The notes below the pieces were generated by a model, which was not told where the DNA came from, did not search any database, and saw only the letters and a list, made by a program, of their open reading frames with translations. From an uncultured Bacilli bacterium (lineage in GTDB: Bacteria; Bacillota_I; Bacilli_A; RF39; UBA660): 23,811 bases of DNA. The number at the start of each line of letters is the position of its first letter. Position 1 is the stretch's first letter. A program made the translations under genes and the position numbers. Below are positions 1 through 9,180 of this stretch, one piece after another. The DNA lies in NCBI GenBank assembly GCA_934162555.1, contig CAKPJE010000007.1, positions 1 through 23,811 of the forward strand. Direction: 5' to 3'.

Positions 1-2
1 GT

Positions 3-1067
3 ATTGAAACTGTTGCAGAAAATATAATGCCAAGAGTCCAAATAATTATAGATGGTATCGTTGATCTAGTTATTGGATTATCTGGGAAATTAGTTGAAAA
101 TATGCCTCAAATAATGGAGGCTGGTATGCAAATTTTACAAAAATTGCTAGATGGTATAACATCAATGTTGCCACAAATAACACCTGTGATTTTTCAAATA
201 ATTGATAATATAGTTCAATTTTTGACACAAAATCTGCCAACAATTTTAACTTTGGGAACCCAGATTTTATTTGAATTGATGAGAGGTATTGCAGAATCAT
301 TACCAGATTTAGTGCCTCAAATTGTTGATGTTATTATAAAAATAATGGAAGTATTTAATGATAATTTTTCAACGTTTTTAGAATTGGGCGTGAAGGTTAT
401 TTTAGGTTTAATAGAAGGATTAATAAAATCAATACCTACAATCATCAGCAACTTGCCTACGATAATAGAGGCGATAATCAATTTCTTTACATTAAGTAAG
501 TTTTTGACTTTGGGAAAAACAATTATTAGTGGTTTAATAAAGGGTTTAGGACAAACTGTGCCTAATTTATTAAAAGAAATACCTAAAATAGTTGGTAAAA
601 TAATTAAAGGATTTGCCAACGGTGGTTGGAAAACTGTAGGTCAAGATATTATTAAAGGAATTGTTAATGGCTTTACATCAATGGGTAATTTTATTTGGGA
701 TGCAATAAAGAAAGTTGGTTCTTCGATGCTTGATGGTATTAAATCATTCTTCGGTATCAAATCGCCATCAAGAGTTATGAAAGATCAAGTTGGTACTTAT
801 CTTGCAGAAGGTATTGGAATTGGATTTGAAGATACAATGAAAAATGTGTCAAAAGATATGGCTAATGCGATTCCTACAGATTTTGATACTACAATAAATG
901 CAAATTATAAATCATCTAGTTATGGCTCAAATGGTTATAGTTCTAATAATTATGATGTGCTTGTATCTGCTTTTAAAGAGGCATTGAAAGATACTAAAGT
1001 CGTTATGAATGGTCGCGAAATGGGTAACTTTATTGTTAGCACAATGGAAAGTGCTGTTTATAGTTAG
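3..1067 (+). CDS. phage tail tape measure protein, C-terminal part (5' truncated by window)
   Basis: The reading frame is open from the first bases, so the true start lies upstream and the ATG at 27 is internal. The first ~190 visible residues are amphipathic repeats of roughly 38 residues built around a Leu-Pro or Met-Pro step followed by Ile/Leu-rich helix, as in the C-terminal repeats of siphoviral tape measure proteins. A later segment reads GIKSPSRVMKD then GTYLAEGIGIGFED, a signature seen near the end of many Firmicute phage tape measures. The protein sets tail length and sits in the tail tube until DNA ejection. It is followed after 10 nt by the distal tail protein gene, with the Shine-Dalgarno AGGAGGT just past its stop. 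Family assignment is firm; total length cannot be seen. Confidence 0.92.
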   Translation: METVAENIMPRVQIIIDGIVDLVIGLSGKLVENMPQIMEAGMQILQKLLDGITSMLPQITPVIFQIIDNIVQFLTQNLPTILTLGTQILFELMRGIAESLPDLVPQIVDVIIKIMEVFNDNFSTFLELGVKVILGLIEGLIKSIPTIISNLPTIIEAIINFFTLSKFLTLGKTIISGLIKGLGQTVPNLLKEIPKIVGKIIKGFANGGWKTVGQDIIKGIVNGFTSMGNFIWDAIKKVGSSMLDGIKSFFGIKSPSRVMKDQVGTYLAEGIGIGFEDTMKNVSKDMANAIPTDFDTTINANYKSSSYGSNGYSSNNYDVLVSAFKEALKDTKVVMNGREMGNFIVSTMESAVYS

Positions 1068-1077
1068 GAGGTAATTT

Positions 1078-1776
1078 ATGAATAGTATAGTTTGGAAAAA
1101 TATAGATAGTAAAGATATTGAAGGTTTAATTATTTGTGAATTGCCCCCTATTTCTAAACCTAAAATGCGAACTAAGGAAACTTGTGTAGATGGTGTGGAC
1201 GGTTCAACGTTTGAAGATTTAGGTTTTGAAACTTACGACAAAACTATTCAAATAGGATTAAGAGGTAACTTTGATATAGATGAGATAATTGAATATTTTA
1301 GTGGTGAAGGTAACTTAATTTTAAGCAACGAATCTGATAAATATTATAAGGCTAGAATAATTGATCAAATAGATTATGATAGACTGTTACGTTTTAGAAC
1401 GGCAAATGTAAGATTTAAAGTACAACCATTTAAATACTCGAATGATGAAAATGTAAAATTGTTTGAAATAACTAATCAAACAAGTTTAAATATTTTTAAC
1501 AATGGAAACTACAAGAGTAAACCTATAATAAAAATATACGGAAGTGGAACAATAGAGTTCAAACAAGAAGGAATTACAATTTTTAATTATTCTTTCCCAG
1601 AAAATGATACTTATGTAGTTATTGATTCTGATAAACAAGATGCATATGTAAACGCTGCATTAAAAAATAGAAATATGTTAGGTGATTTTCCGGTTTTAAA
1701 GATCGGAAAAAATATTGTGTCCTGGACAGGTACGATAACAAAAATTGAAGTATCTAATTATTCAAGATTTTTATGA
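1078..1776 (+). CDS. phage distal tail protein (Dit family)
   Basis: This 232-residue protein starts with ATG after TAGGAGGTAATTT. The N-terminal half has the pattern of the siphovirus Dit/phage-tail family: a Trp-Lys near the start, a VDGVDGSTFEDLGFETYDKT segment (about residues 40-59), then an FDIDEIIEYFSGEG-type segment and an arginine-rich strand leading to F-K-V-Q-P-F. The C-terminal ~100 residues look like a beta-rich galectin-like domain, typical of Dit. Dit forms the hexameric hub linking the tail tube to Tal and baseplate or fibre proteins. Its place between the tape measure and the Tal-type gene is the classical order and supports the call. Its end overlaps the long-frame start of the next gene by 4 nt. 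Confidence 0.9.
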   Translation: MNSIVWKNIDSKDIEGLIICELPPISKPKMRTKETCVDGVDGSTFEDLGFETYDKTIQIGLRGNFDIDEIIEYFSGEGNLILSNESDKYYKARIIDQIDYDRLLRFRTANVRFKVQPFKYSNDENVKLFEITNQTSLNIFNNGNYKSKPIIKIYGSGTIEFKQEGITIFNYSFPENDTYVVIDSDKQDAYVNAALKNRNMLGDFPVLKIGKNIVSWTGTITKIEVSNYSRFL

Positions 1777-1790
1777 AGGAAGTGAAAAAA

Positions 1791-2171
1791 ATGGCTAAAT
1801 TACTAAAAAAAGAATTTAATATTATTTTAACAAGAGGCGATACATATAGTCTTGATTTTGATGTTTCAAATCTAACATCAACTGATTTAACTGAAGCCTA
1901 TATGACCTGTAAAGAAAAAAATAATCCAAGCGGAACGGCTTTGTTTTGTAAAAAACTAAATAGTGGAATAACAAAAATTTCTTCGGGAAAATATAAAGTA
2001 TCTTTAACAAGAGCAGATACAATTAATTTAGAAATTGAAGAAAAATATATGTATGATATTGAAATCAAATATGGTAATGAAATTAAAACTATAGTTAGTG
2101 GTACTTTAAAATTAATGCAAGATTATACAACTCCGGCAGATGAAAATTCTGATGAGGAGAGTGGTACATAG
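1791..2171 (+). CDS. small phage baseplate/tail-tip protein (BppU-N-like beta domain)
   Basis: The frame is open from an ATG at 1773 that overlaps the Dit stop. The ATG at 1791 is preferred because AAGGAAGTG lies 6-8 nt upstream and the protein then begins MAKLLKKEFN. The product (126 aa) is a beta-strand-rich domain with TRGDTYSLDFDV, a CKK pair, GKYKVSLTRADT and a YDIEIKYG...TIVSGTLKL tail. This layout recurs in small Firmicute phage proteins next to Dit/Tal and in the N-terminal domain of upper baseplate proteins. It is probably a structural adaptor at the tail tip. The last residues are acidic. The exact family is uncertain; the structural role is inferred from position and fold pattern. 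Confidence 0.75.
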   Translation: MAKLLKKEFNIILTRGDTYSLDFDVSNLTSTDLTEAYMTCKEKNNPSGTALFCKKLNSGITKISSGKYKVSLTRADTINLEIEEKYMYDIEIKYGNEIKTIVSGTLKLMQDYTTPADENSDEESGT

Positions 2172-2890
2172 TGATTGAAATAAGTGAAGAAAATAGTACA
2201 AATGTTATTGTTGAAACCGAAGAGATTGTTGTACCAACAGGTGTATTAGGTCCGACAGGTGCAACAGGCGCAACTGGTCCGAAAGGTGATAAAGGGGAAA
2301 AAGGCGATAATGGAAAAGATGGCTCAAATGGCATTATGATTTTTGCCGGAGATACTGATGCAACCAAAATAGAGAAATTAACTAGCGCTGTAGAAAATGG
2401 TAATTTGATTCAATCATTATTTTACAAAAGTGGTACATTTAATAATATATATGCAATATGTAATTATTACTCATATGAAAACAACACTCAAGTGTTTCTT
2501 TTTTCCTCATTTTCCGAAATGTGTTTTGCGATTGCAGCATTTAGTTTAGATACAGAAAACACATTAAAATTTTCTGAAAAAATTTATGAATGGGAAGAAT
2601 TTATTTCTGATAAAATAACGGACAATTCATATTTTGCATCGTTTGCATTTTGGGGCGATGGTACAACTAAAGAATTTACATATACTTTTGATCAATATGT
2701 AGAAGAAGTCTATGCTTATACACCGCCTCTTATTACTTTATATAAAAAAAATAGTGATAATACTTGTACACTTATTCAACCATCTATCGTATGGAATGGT
2801 GGAAAAACTATAACTATAACACTAGACCAGCCTCTAGCTGAGGGAGAACGTTTACAGGGAACGATACAATATGGACACGCTATGGTGTAG
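2171..2890 (+). CDS. collagen-like phage tail protein
   Basis: The start is GTG at 2171, sharing one base with the previous TAG and preceded by GAGGAGA at 2155-2161. Residues ~24-54 are a Gly-X-Y run (GPTGATGATGPKGDKGEKGD and onward), a collagen-like triple-helical spacer. The remainder (~55-239) is a beta-rich domain of unknown family containing FWGDGTTKEFTYTFDQ and ending in a strand-rich tail. Collagen-like stretches are common in phage tail fibres and side fibres. The setting between a small baseplate protein and Tal points to a trimeric side fibre or baseplate appendage. Binding specificity cannot be read from the sequence. Confidence 0.8.
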   Translation: MIEISEENSTNVIVETEEIVVPTGVLGPTGATGATGPKGDKGEKGDNGKDGSNGIMIFAGDTDATKIEKLTSAVENGNLIQSLFYKSGTFNNIYAICNYYSYENNTQVFLFSSFSEMCFAIAAFSLDTENTLKFSEKIYEWEEFISDKITDNSYFASFAFWGDGTTKEFTYTFDQYVEEVYAYTPPLITLYKKNSDNTCTLIQPSIVWNGGKTITITLDQPLAEGERLQGTIQYGHAMV

Positions 2891-2898
2891 GTGATATT

Positions 2899-4551
2899 AT
2901 GATTAGAGTTTATGATAGCAATGAAAAGTTATTCAACAATAATGGAATTAAAATACTGCATCCTTTAGTTGCAGAAATCACTAAAAAAGATAATAGTGAT
3001 TATTATATTGAACTTGAGGATGTGTTAGAAAATTTAGCGTATTATCAAAAGGGCTTGATAATACGTGCTGACACTCCTTGGGGGAGTCAAGGATTTAGAT
3101 GTGATAATCCAGAAATAAATAATAATAAAATCAAATGTACAGCTTGGCATTTGAGCTATGATAGTAAAAATTATGTGATTGCTGATAGCTATGCCGTTGA
3201 TAAAAATTGTAATGATGCATTAGACCATTTTAATTCAGCTACAGATTCTACAAGTCCTTTTACTACAATTAGTGATATATCAAAAATAATAAGTACACGA
3301 GTTGTAACAAAGAGTTTATTTGATGTTTATGAAGAGTTTATTTCAGATGATAAATACGGTGGCCATTGGTATAGAGATAATTGGACTTTAGGTATAAAAA
3401 ATAGTATTGGTCAAGACAAAGGTGTTGTATTAGCTGTAAATAAAAATATTACTGATTTTGTTGTAAAAGAAAATTGGGATGATGTTTGCACTAAAATATT
3501 ACCATACACTACCGATGGTGAAAAAAGAATCTATTTAGATAACAAGTTTGTTGAATTGGATTTAGGATTATATGATATTCCTTTTACAAAAGTTGTAAAG
3601 TTTGAAAATATATATTCAAGTAGTGATTTTGATGATTATTCAAGTTATGAAACAGCTACTAAAACTTGGCTTTTGGAATCAGCAAATAAATATTTACAAA
3701 ATAATAAATTGCCTAAAATAAATTACTCGGTTGGTGCTGAATTATCAAATGTTAGTGATGTTGGCGATACAATCTATGTTAAACATCCAAAATGTAAAAT
3801 TGATATTACAACGAATGTTATAGGAATAGTTTATGATTGTATAAAAAATAGCTATGTAAAAATTGAGTTTGGAAATTTTAAAAAGGAAATTAAAAATCTA
3901 ACCGATCAGATTAGTGCAGAAGTCGAAAAAAATACAAATGAGCATATTAATGATAGTAAGGTTCTTTTGCAAAAAGAATTGAACGAAGCTACAGCGAGAT
4001 TTAATGATATGTTAGGTAATTCATATAAAATTATTGAAGAAGATAAAATAATGTTTGTTGATACATTACCAAAAGAAAATGCAAAATATGTATTAAAAAT
4101 TTCAAATGGTGGAATTGGTTTTAGTTCTACTGGAATTAATGGTGTATTTACTAGTGCTTGGACTTTAGATGGAACTTTAAATATGAATGCAATTAATGTA
4201 ATTAATCTGACTGCCTCACTTATCAAAGGGGGAACATTAAAACTAGGTGGAATAAATAATTCAAGTGGAACATTCGAACTTTATGATGAAACAGGAAGAT
4301 TAATATGTTTGCAAGATAAAACAGGTTTAACTTGTTATGCAAAAAATGGTGATTATGTTAAGTTGAATGCCGAAGTTGGCTTCGCTGGTTTCAACAAAAA
4401 TAATAGCAAAGTTTATTGGGCTGATGGCGACGTATTTCATATGCATAATGCTGAAATTGAAAATGAGGCAAAATTCGCTGGAATGATTAAGCTAGTTCCC
4501 GTTAATACCAGTACAAATAAAGGAATAGGTTTTGTTGCTATGAGCAACTAA
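2899..4551 (+). CDS. phage tail endopeptidase-like / tail-associated lysin protein (Tal)
   Basis: This 550-aa protein starts with ATG at 2899 after AGGTGATATT. The N-terminal ~330 residues carry the pattern of the prophage tail endopeptidase family (gp27-like fold): MIRVYDSNEKLFNNNGIKIL, AEITKKDNSDYYIELE and a KCTAWHLSYD segment. Residues ~335-375 are a predicted helical or coiled-coil link (EIKNLTDQISAEVEKNTNEH). The C-terminal part (~395-550) is beta-rich with GGIGFSSTGINGVFTSAWTL, a segment common in tail proteins that carry fibre-like ends. It would form the trimeric hub closing the tail below Dit. No obvious peptidoglycan hydrolase domain is seen, so a structural role is more likely than lytic activity. 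Confidence 0.85.
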   Translation: MIRVYDSNEKLFNNNGIKILHPLVAEITKKDNSDYYIELEDVLENLAYYQKGLIIRADTPWGSQGFRCDNPEINNNKIKCTAWHLSYDSKNYVIADSYAVDKNCNDALDHFNSATDSTSPFTTISDISKIISTRVVTKSLFDVYEEFISDDKYGGHWYRDNWTLGIKNSIGQDKGVVLAVNKNITDFVVKENWDDVCTKILPYTTDGEKRIYLDNKFVELDLGLYDIPFTKVVKFENIYSSSDFDDYSSYETATKTWLLESANKYLQNNKLPKINYSVGAELSNVSDVGDTIYVKHPKCKIDITTNVIGIVYDCIKNSYVKIEFGNFKKEIKNLTDQISAEVEKNTNEHINDSKVLLQKELNEATARFNDMLGNSYKIIEEDKIMFVDTLPKENAKYVLKISNGGIGFSSTGINGVFTSAWTLDGTLNMNAINVINLTASLIKGGTLKLGGINNSSGTFELYDETGRLICLQDKTGLTCYAKNGDYVKLNAEVGFAGFNKNNSKVYWADGDVFHMHNAEIENEAKFAGMIKLVPVNTSTNKGIGFVAMSN

Positions 4552-4561
4552 AGGAGGGCTT

Positions 4562-6481
4562 ATGACAGAATCAAACGATCTAAATATTGCTGTTTTAGCA
4601 GATGCTAATTTAAAAAAGAGTTTTGAGAAAAAAGGTGCTAAAGGTAATCATAAGTTTATATTAGAATTAGAAGAAGATAAAAATAAAATAAGTGTTGCAA
4701 ATAACACATCAGCAGTTGATTATAAGTTTAAAATCGCACCTGTTAATCTTACTTATAATTGGGCCGAGTGGGGAACTAAAATCAAGTATACTGTTAATAT
4801 CAATGGTGTTAAAGTTGCTAGTGGTTATATTCCTAAATATGACGGCAAATCTACGGTTGTATTAGCTAGTGGGACTGTTAATGTTGAGCATACAATAGAT
4901 GGTTCTAAAACTATTGCTGTTTCATTCAATGTAGAAGATAATGCTAATATGTATTATACTTGTGGAAATGCTAAAATTGATGATGGTTCGATGGAATTAA
5001 CAAAAATTGCAAGAGGTGCAGTTATTACGTATGCAACAGATTTTAATGATGAATCGGTTGCCGATGTTAGTTACAATAATCCGGCTGGCAATAATGTTGA
5101 TACATTAGCACTTGGAATTAATATAGATGATCAATTAAAAATATCATATAGGAATGTTGAAAAAAATATTTCTGGAAGTTATAGATTTAACTTTACTAAT
5201 GAAGAATTAGCTATTTTAAGAAATTCAACAACTACTTCTAATTCGAGAAAAGTACAATTCATTTTAAAAACTGTTATTGGTGATAATACATTTTATTCTA
5301 CTATTCAAAAAGATTTTTACATAATAAATGCTAATCCTGTTTTTAATGTGAATCAGGTGTCGTATGAAGATACAAACACTTCAGTTGTTAATATCACTAA
5401 AAACAATCAAATGATTGTACAAAATAAATCTAGTTTAAAAATTAATTATACTAATGCTACCGCTTTAAAAGGAGCAAGCATATCAAAGTATATTTTTACT
5501 TTAAATGGGGTTGAAGAACAAGGCACTAACAATAGTGCTTTTTTTGGAAATATAAATATTTCTTCAAATGCGACTTTGAATGTTAAAGTTGTTGACTCTC
5601 GAGGCAATAGTACATCTTTTTCAAAAACTATAACTATAGTTCCTTATTCAGCACCAACTGCAAATGTATCTTTATATAGGTTGAACAATTATGAGGATGA
5701 ATCTTATTTAAATGTTGATGCAAGCATTTCTAGTATTAATAACAAAAATACAATGACTATAAAATATAGATATAAATTATTGAAAGATAGTTTTAATGAT
5801 TTTGTTGTAATTAATGATAATGTAAAACAAACTTTTTCTCTTAATAAAAATAATGAGTACATATTTAATATAGTTGTTATTGATGCGTTTAATGAAAAAT
5901 TTGATAAAGATTTTATGCTTCCTAAAGGCGTATTTCCGATGTTTATAGATGTTGCAAAGAACTCGGTTGGTATCAATGGCTTTCCTGTAAATAACAATAG
6001 TTTTGAGATATTTGGGAATATGTATATTAATGGCAATTTATTATCATATTATCTGCATCCAATCGGTTCAATTTATGCTTCAGAAAATGCAACTGATCCG
6101 CAAACCCTTTTCGGCGGAACTTGGAAAAATATAACTGATAAATATTTGTATGCTGCTGGAACAAAACATCCGGCTGGTTCATCGTTTGGTAGTGATAAGA
6201 TAAAACTATCAGCTGATAATTTACCATCATTTGATATTCCTAGCACAGAATTGAAAGGTAATTTTGGTGAAGTTTTTAGTGGTGCTAACGATAAAACGAG
6301 TGGAATTGTAACACGTAAAAATAATTCAGATAAACAATACACAAATTATAACACCGATACAAATAAGTGGTCTGAATATGCAATTAATGCATCACACGGA
6401 CATAAATTTGTCGGAAAAAATACTGAAATCGATAATACACCATTTGGCTATGCGTTTTATGTGTGGGTAAGAACAGGTTGA
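4562..6481 (+). CDS. DUF859-type siphovirus tail protein with gp10-like C-terminal domain
   Basis: This 639-aa protein starts with ATG at 4562 after a strong AAGGAGG. The N-terminal ~430 residues match the DUF859 siphoviral structural family: an N-terminal YNWAEWGTKIKYTVNINGVK region, a TVNVEHTIDGSKTIAVSF segment and repeated Ig-like beta modules. The C-terminal ~140 residues start at HPIGSIYASE...DPQTLFGGTW and end ...FGYAFYVWVRTG with a His-Gly-His motif, resembling the C-terminal host-contact domain of phage baseplate gp10-like and collar-like proteins. It is probably the receptor-binding or tail-tip protein. The gene follows Tal by 10 nt in the late operon. Confidence 0.82.
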   Translation: MTESNDLNIAVLADANLKKSFEKKGAKGNHKFILELEEDKNKISVANNTSAVDYKFKIAPVNLTYNWAEWGTKIKYTVNINGVKVASGYIPKYDGKSTVVLASGTVNVEHTIDGSKTIAVSFNVEDNANMYYTCGNAKIDDGSMELTKIARGAVITYATDFNDESVADVSYNNPAGNNVDTLALGINIDDQLKISYRNVEKNISGSYRFNFTNEELAILRNSTTTSNSRKVQFILKTVIGDNTFYSTIQKDFYIINANPVFNVNQVSYEDTNTSVVNITKNNQMIVQNKSSLKINYTNATALKGASISKYIFTLNGVEEQGTNNSAFFGNINISSNATLNVKVVDSRGNSTSFSKTITIVPYSAPTANVSLYRLNNYEDESYLNVDASISSINNKNTMTIKYRYKLLKDSFNDFVVINDNVKQTFSLNKNNEYIFNIVVIDAFNEKFDKDFMLPKGVFPMFIDVAKNSVGINGFPVNNNSFEIFGNMYINGNLLSYYLHPIGSIYASENATDPQTLFGGTWKNITDKYLYAAGTKHPAGSSFGSDKIKLSADNLPSFDIPSTELKGNFGEVFSGANDKTSGIVTRKNNSDKQYTNYNTDTNKWSEYAINASHGHKFVGKNTEIDNTPFGYAFYVWVRTG

Positions 6482-6495
6482 TTGGTGGTGAAATA

Positions 6496-6759
6496 ATGAA
6501 AGAATTTGTAGAAAAAATAAAGCCATACACAATTTTTTTGGGATGGATTATTACAACTTTAGGCTTTTTATGGATGATTTTTTCAACGTATTATAAATTG
6601 AATGATAATTTAAAAGTTATTCAAAAATCAACTTTGAGAAATACTATATGGAATGAAAATATACCTATGCACGATAGGTTAGAATCATGCGATAGCTATT
6701 TAGCACTTGGCTATAATAGTGAAACAAAAAAATATTGTAATAAATTATTAGAGAAATAA
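6496..6759 (+). CDS. small phage membrane protein, single N-terminal TM helix
   Basis: The frame extends upstream to a GTG at 6463 inside the previous gene. The ATG at 6496 is preferred because TTGGTGGTGAAATA precedes it and the protein then starts MKEFVEKIKPY. The product is 87 aa, with a hydrophobic segment at residues ~9-30 (TIFLGWIITTLGFLWMIFST) followed by a charged soluble part containing WNENIPMHDRLESCDSY and GYNSETKKYC. Similar small proteins with an isolated N-terminal helix and a cysteine-containing tail occur near fibre and lysis genes of Firmicute phages. A holin-associated or virion role is possible; no function is established here. Confidence 0.7.
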   Translation: MKEFVEKIKPYTIFLGWIITTLGFLWMIFSTYYKLNDNLKVIQKSTLRNTIWNENIPMHDRLESCDSYLALGYNSETKKYCNKLLEK

Positions 6760-6774
6760 GGAAGTGATATATAT

Positions 6775-7956
6775 ATGAAACAAGGTAATCAATTTTATTT
6801 AGAAATACAAATTGAAGATACAGATGGTGCTAATTTAGATATTAAAGGTGTAGATAAAGTCCAATTTGTAATCAAAGACTTAGTTAAATTATATGATGGC
6901 TCAAATAAAGAGGTAAGTTATGATGAAGATAAAGAATGCTTTAAAATATGGCTTACAGAGGATGAAACATTTGATTTTGATAGAAATATTAAAATAGATG
7001 TTAGAGTGCTTTATAAGGCGAATGTAGAAGGAAAAAGAGCAATTGATGGTAGTGTTATTTGTAGTTGTTATTGTTATGATAGCTTGAAAAAGATAGAATT
7101 AGATAATAATTTACCAGAGCCAATTGTTAAAGTAATAGTTAAAAATGGTACATATAGTGCAGTAGATGATAATGTTGGCTATTATGACAAAGTTGTTGTT
7201 GATGTGCCAGAGAAAAAGTTAGGAATTAAAAATATAGTTCAAAGTGGCGTTAAGACTGTTAAATATAGTGCTAATGATGACAATTTAGATGGCTACAGTG
7301 AGGTAAATGTATCAACAAGCGGCGTTGATATTGGTGAATATATAAATTCGACTATTGTTTATGGGCAAACTAGATGGACTAATATGGTCAAAAAGTTACC
7401 AACAATATCTTGTTCATCAAATGTAATTAATTTAGCTGACTATTTTGTGGCTGCACCTTTTACAGAATTAACATTTAATGATTTTAACTCTCAAAATGTA
7501 AAGGATATGGGTAGAATGTTTCAAAGTTGTTCATCATTAACAAGTTTAGATTTGAGTAATTTTAATACATCAAATGTAACGGATATGGATGGTATGTTTG
7601 GTTATTGTTCATCCTTAACAAATTTAGATTTAAGTAATTTTAATACGTCAAAAGTAACAAATATAGGTTATATGTTTCGTGTTTGTTCATCATTGACAAA
7701 TATCATAGGTTGTCTACAAAATTTAGGTCAGGCTTACGATACTACAAAGTCTGCCGATTCCTTCAATTATATGTTAGACTTATCATATTCTAGTAATTTA
7801 ACTCACGATAGTTTAATAAACATAATTAACGGTCTTTACGATATAGCAACAAAAGGTTGTAATACACAATCACTAACAATAGGCTCAAAAAATGTAGCAA
7901 AATTAACAGCAGAAGAAATAGCAATTGCAACAAACAAAGGTTGGACAGTATCTTGA
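6775..7956 (+). CDS. phage fibre/baseplate protein: BppU-N-like domain plus BspA-type leucine-rich repeats (DUF285)
   Basis: This 393-aa protein starts with ATG at 6775 after AAGGAAGTG. Residues ~1-115 form a beta domain like the upper-baseplate N-terminal module (LEIQIEDTDGANLDIKG, then LTEDETFDFDR and VRVLYK). Residues ~118-180 are GTYSA/YDKVVVDV-type repeats common in phage fibres. Residues ~225-310 are BspA/DUF285 repeats of 26 residues, each with a CSSLTxLDLSNFNTS core and an Asp-Met-x-x-Met-Phe half; two 78-bp units at 7528-7605 and 7606-7683 are near-identical in DNA. The C-terminus (~320-393) is shared with the protein encoded at 8205-9170. The repeats probably present a binding surface at the fibre tip. 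The overall role is inferred from position. Confidence 0.8.
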   Translation: MKQGNQFYLEIQIEDTDGANLDIKGVDKVQFVIKDLVKLYDGSNKEVSYDEDKECFKIWLTEDETFDFDRNIKIDVRVLYKANVEGKRAIDGSVICSCYCYDSLKKIELDNNLPEPIVKVIVKNGTYSAVDDNVGYYDKVVVDVPEKKLGIKNIVQSGVKTVKYSANDDNLDGYSEVNVSTSGVDIGEYINSTIVYGQTRWTNMVKKLPTISCSSNVINLADYFVAAPFTELTFNDFNSQNVKDMGRMFQSCSSLTSLDLSNFNTSNVTDMDGMFGYCSSLTNLDLSNFNTSKVTNIGYMFRVCSSLTNIIGCLQNLGQAYDTTKSADSFNYMLDLSYSSNLTHDSLINIINGLYDIATKGCNTQSLTIGSKNVAKLTAEEIAIATNKGWTVS

Positions 7957-7972
7957 TGAAAGGAGTGATAGA

Positions 7973-8203
7973 ATGCAATTAATTAATCATACAAATCCAC
8001 GATTATTACTAGCAGATGAGAATAAACATATTCGTAGTAAGAATGATATATATGTTCCTGCTAAATATGATGAACAAGGCAAACTTGTTGAAGAAGAACA
8101 TAAACCTTATTATGCAACAGTAATATTTGTTGGAGTACAAATTCAAACTTTAGAACAGGCACAAGAAATATATGTTGAAGAAGATATTAATGAGGTAGAA
8201 TAA
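7973..8203 (+). CDS. small phage tail-region protein, function unknown
   Basis: The frame runs back to 7925 within the preceding gene. The ATG at 7973 is taken as the start because AAAGGAGTGATAGA lies directly upstream. The product is 76 aa, begins MQLINHTNPRLLLADENKHI and ends in an acidic tail (YVEEDINEVE). It contains KYDEQGKLVEEEHKPYYATVIFVG. No catalytic motif, membrane helix or known domain is visible. Short proteins of this kind often sit between fibre genes in phage late operons and may be chaperones or adaptors for the fibre. It is tightly packed between two paralogous fibre genes, ending one base before the next ATG. Confidence 0.65.
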   Translation: MQLINHTNPRLLLADENKHIRSKNDIYVPAKYDEQGKLVEEEHKPYYATVIFVGVQIQTLEQAQEIYVEEDINEVE

Positions 8204-8204
8204 T

Positions 8205-9170
8205 ATGCTAAAAATTAAATTATTAGAAAATAAAATATTTAAAATTAAAATGAGTTGTATACTTCCTAAAATTGTGCTTGCAGATATGCAACAAAAGGAA
8301 GTTATACCAACAAAAGAACCGCAAGAAATATTGCCGGACAAAAACTTTGATGGTTTAAGCAAAGTTATAGTAAGTAAAATACCAGCTGAATATGTCGTGC
8401 CTTCTGGCAACTTAAGCGTTACTGAAAATGGCACATATGATGTTTGTACTAAAGAGAATGTAATTGTTAATATTCAGCCGAATCTTCAAGAAAAAACGAT
8501 TACAGTAACACAAAATGGTACATATAATGTGGTTAGTGATGATTCATATGATGCTTTATCAAAGGTAAAATTGATAGCTAATATACCAGAGAAAAAAATA
8601 GGAACTAAAACTATCACAGAAAATGGTATTTATAATGCTAATGATGACAACTTAGATGGTTATAGTCAAGTTAATGTATCAACGAATGGCGTTGATATAA
8701 ATGATTATTTTTCCCAAAGCGCAACATATATGGTATTCAATTTAAGGGATCAAATAACAAAAATTCCTATAATCGACACAAAAAATTGGTCCAACTTTAG
8801 TGGCGGTTTTTCAAACTTTAGATGTTTAGTATCTATGCCAGAACTAGATTTTAGTAATGCAACTGAAATTGGAGGTATGCTTGATGGCGACACTAATCTC
8901 GTTAATTTAGGTGGTTTTAAAAATCTAGGTAAAAGCTATAAAACATCATTCAGTGCAGGAACTAGTAGTTATAGATTAGTTTTATCACATTGCACAAAAT
9001 TAACAGAAGAATCATTAATAAATGTCCTTACAAAATTGTATGATATTAAAACAGCTGGTTGTAAATCCCAAACAATTTCGTTGGGAAGTACAAATTTAGC
9101 AAAATTAACTAGTGATGCAGGTAAAGCTGCACTTGCACAAGCTCAACTTTATGGTTGGAATGTCATTTAA
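8205..9170 (+). CDS. phage fibre protein with ENGTY repeats and LRR-like C-terminus, paralogue of the protein at 6775
   Basis: This 321-aa protein starts one base after the previous stop. Residues ~30-160 hold three repeats of the form T-E/Q-N-G-T/I-Y-N/D followed by a Y/F-D-G/A-L-S-K-V strand (starting near VTENGTYDV, VTQNGTYNV and ITENGIYNA). Then comes DDNLDGYSQVNVSTNGVDI, almost the same as in the protein at 6775-7956. The C-terminal ~80 residues (LGGFKNLGKSYKT..., then LINVLTKLYDIKTAGCKSQT) also align with that protein. The middle is a reduced LRR-like segment lacking the perfect DUF285 repeats. The N-terminal BppU-like domain is absent, so this looks like a duplicated and diverged fibre end, possibly an alternative receptor-binding subunit. 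Confidence 0.75.
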   Translation: MLKIKLLENKIFKIKMSCILPKIVLADMQQKEVIPTKEPQEILPDKNFDGLSKVIVSKIPAEYVVPSGNLSVTENGTYDVCTKENVIVNIQPNLQEKTITVTQNGTYNVVSDDSYDALSKVKLIANIPEKKIGTKTITENGIYNANDDNLDGYSQVNVSTNGVDINDYFSQSATYMVFNLRDQITKIPIIDTKNWSNFSGGFSNFRCLVSMPELDFSNATEIGGMLDGDTNLVNLGGFKNLGKSYKTSFSAGTSSYRLVLSHCTKLTEESLINVLTKLYDIKTAGCKSQTISLGSTNLAKLTSDAGKAALAQAQLYGWNVI

Positions 9171-9180
9171 GGAGGTCAAA

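Noticed and set aside
2171..2890. Host BclA-type spore surface collagen-like protein
   Set aside because: It sits inside the prophage tail operon between Dit-side and Tal genes, and the Gly-X-Y stretch is short, as in phage fibres.
6463..6495. Longer starts for the small membrane protein, for the gene at 7973 and for the holin
   Set aside because: The extensions overlap the previous coding regions and have poor ribosome sites, while the internal ATGs have strong Shine-Dalgarno sequences.
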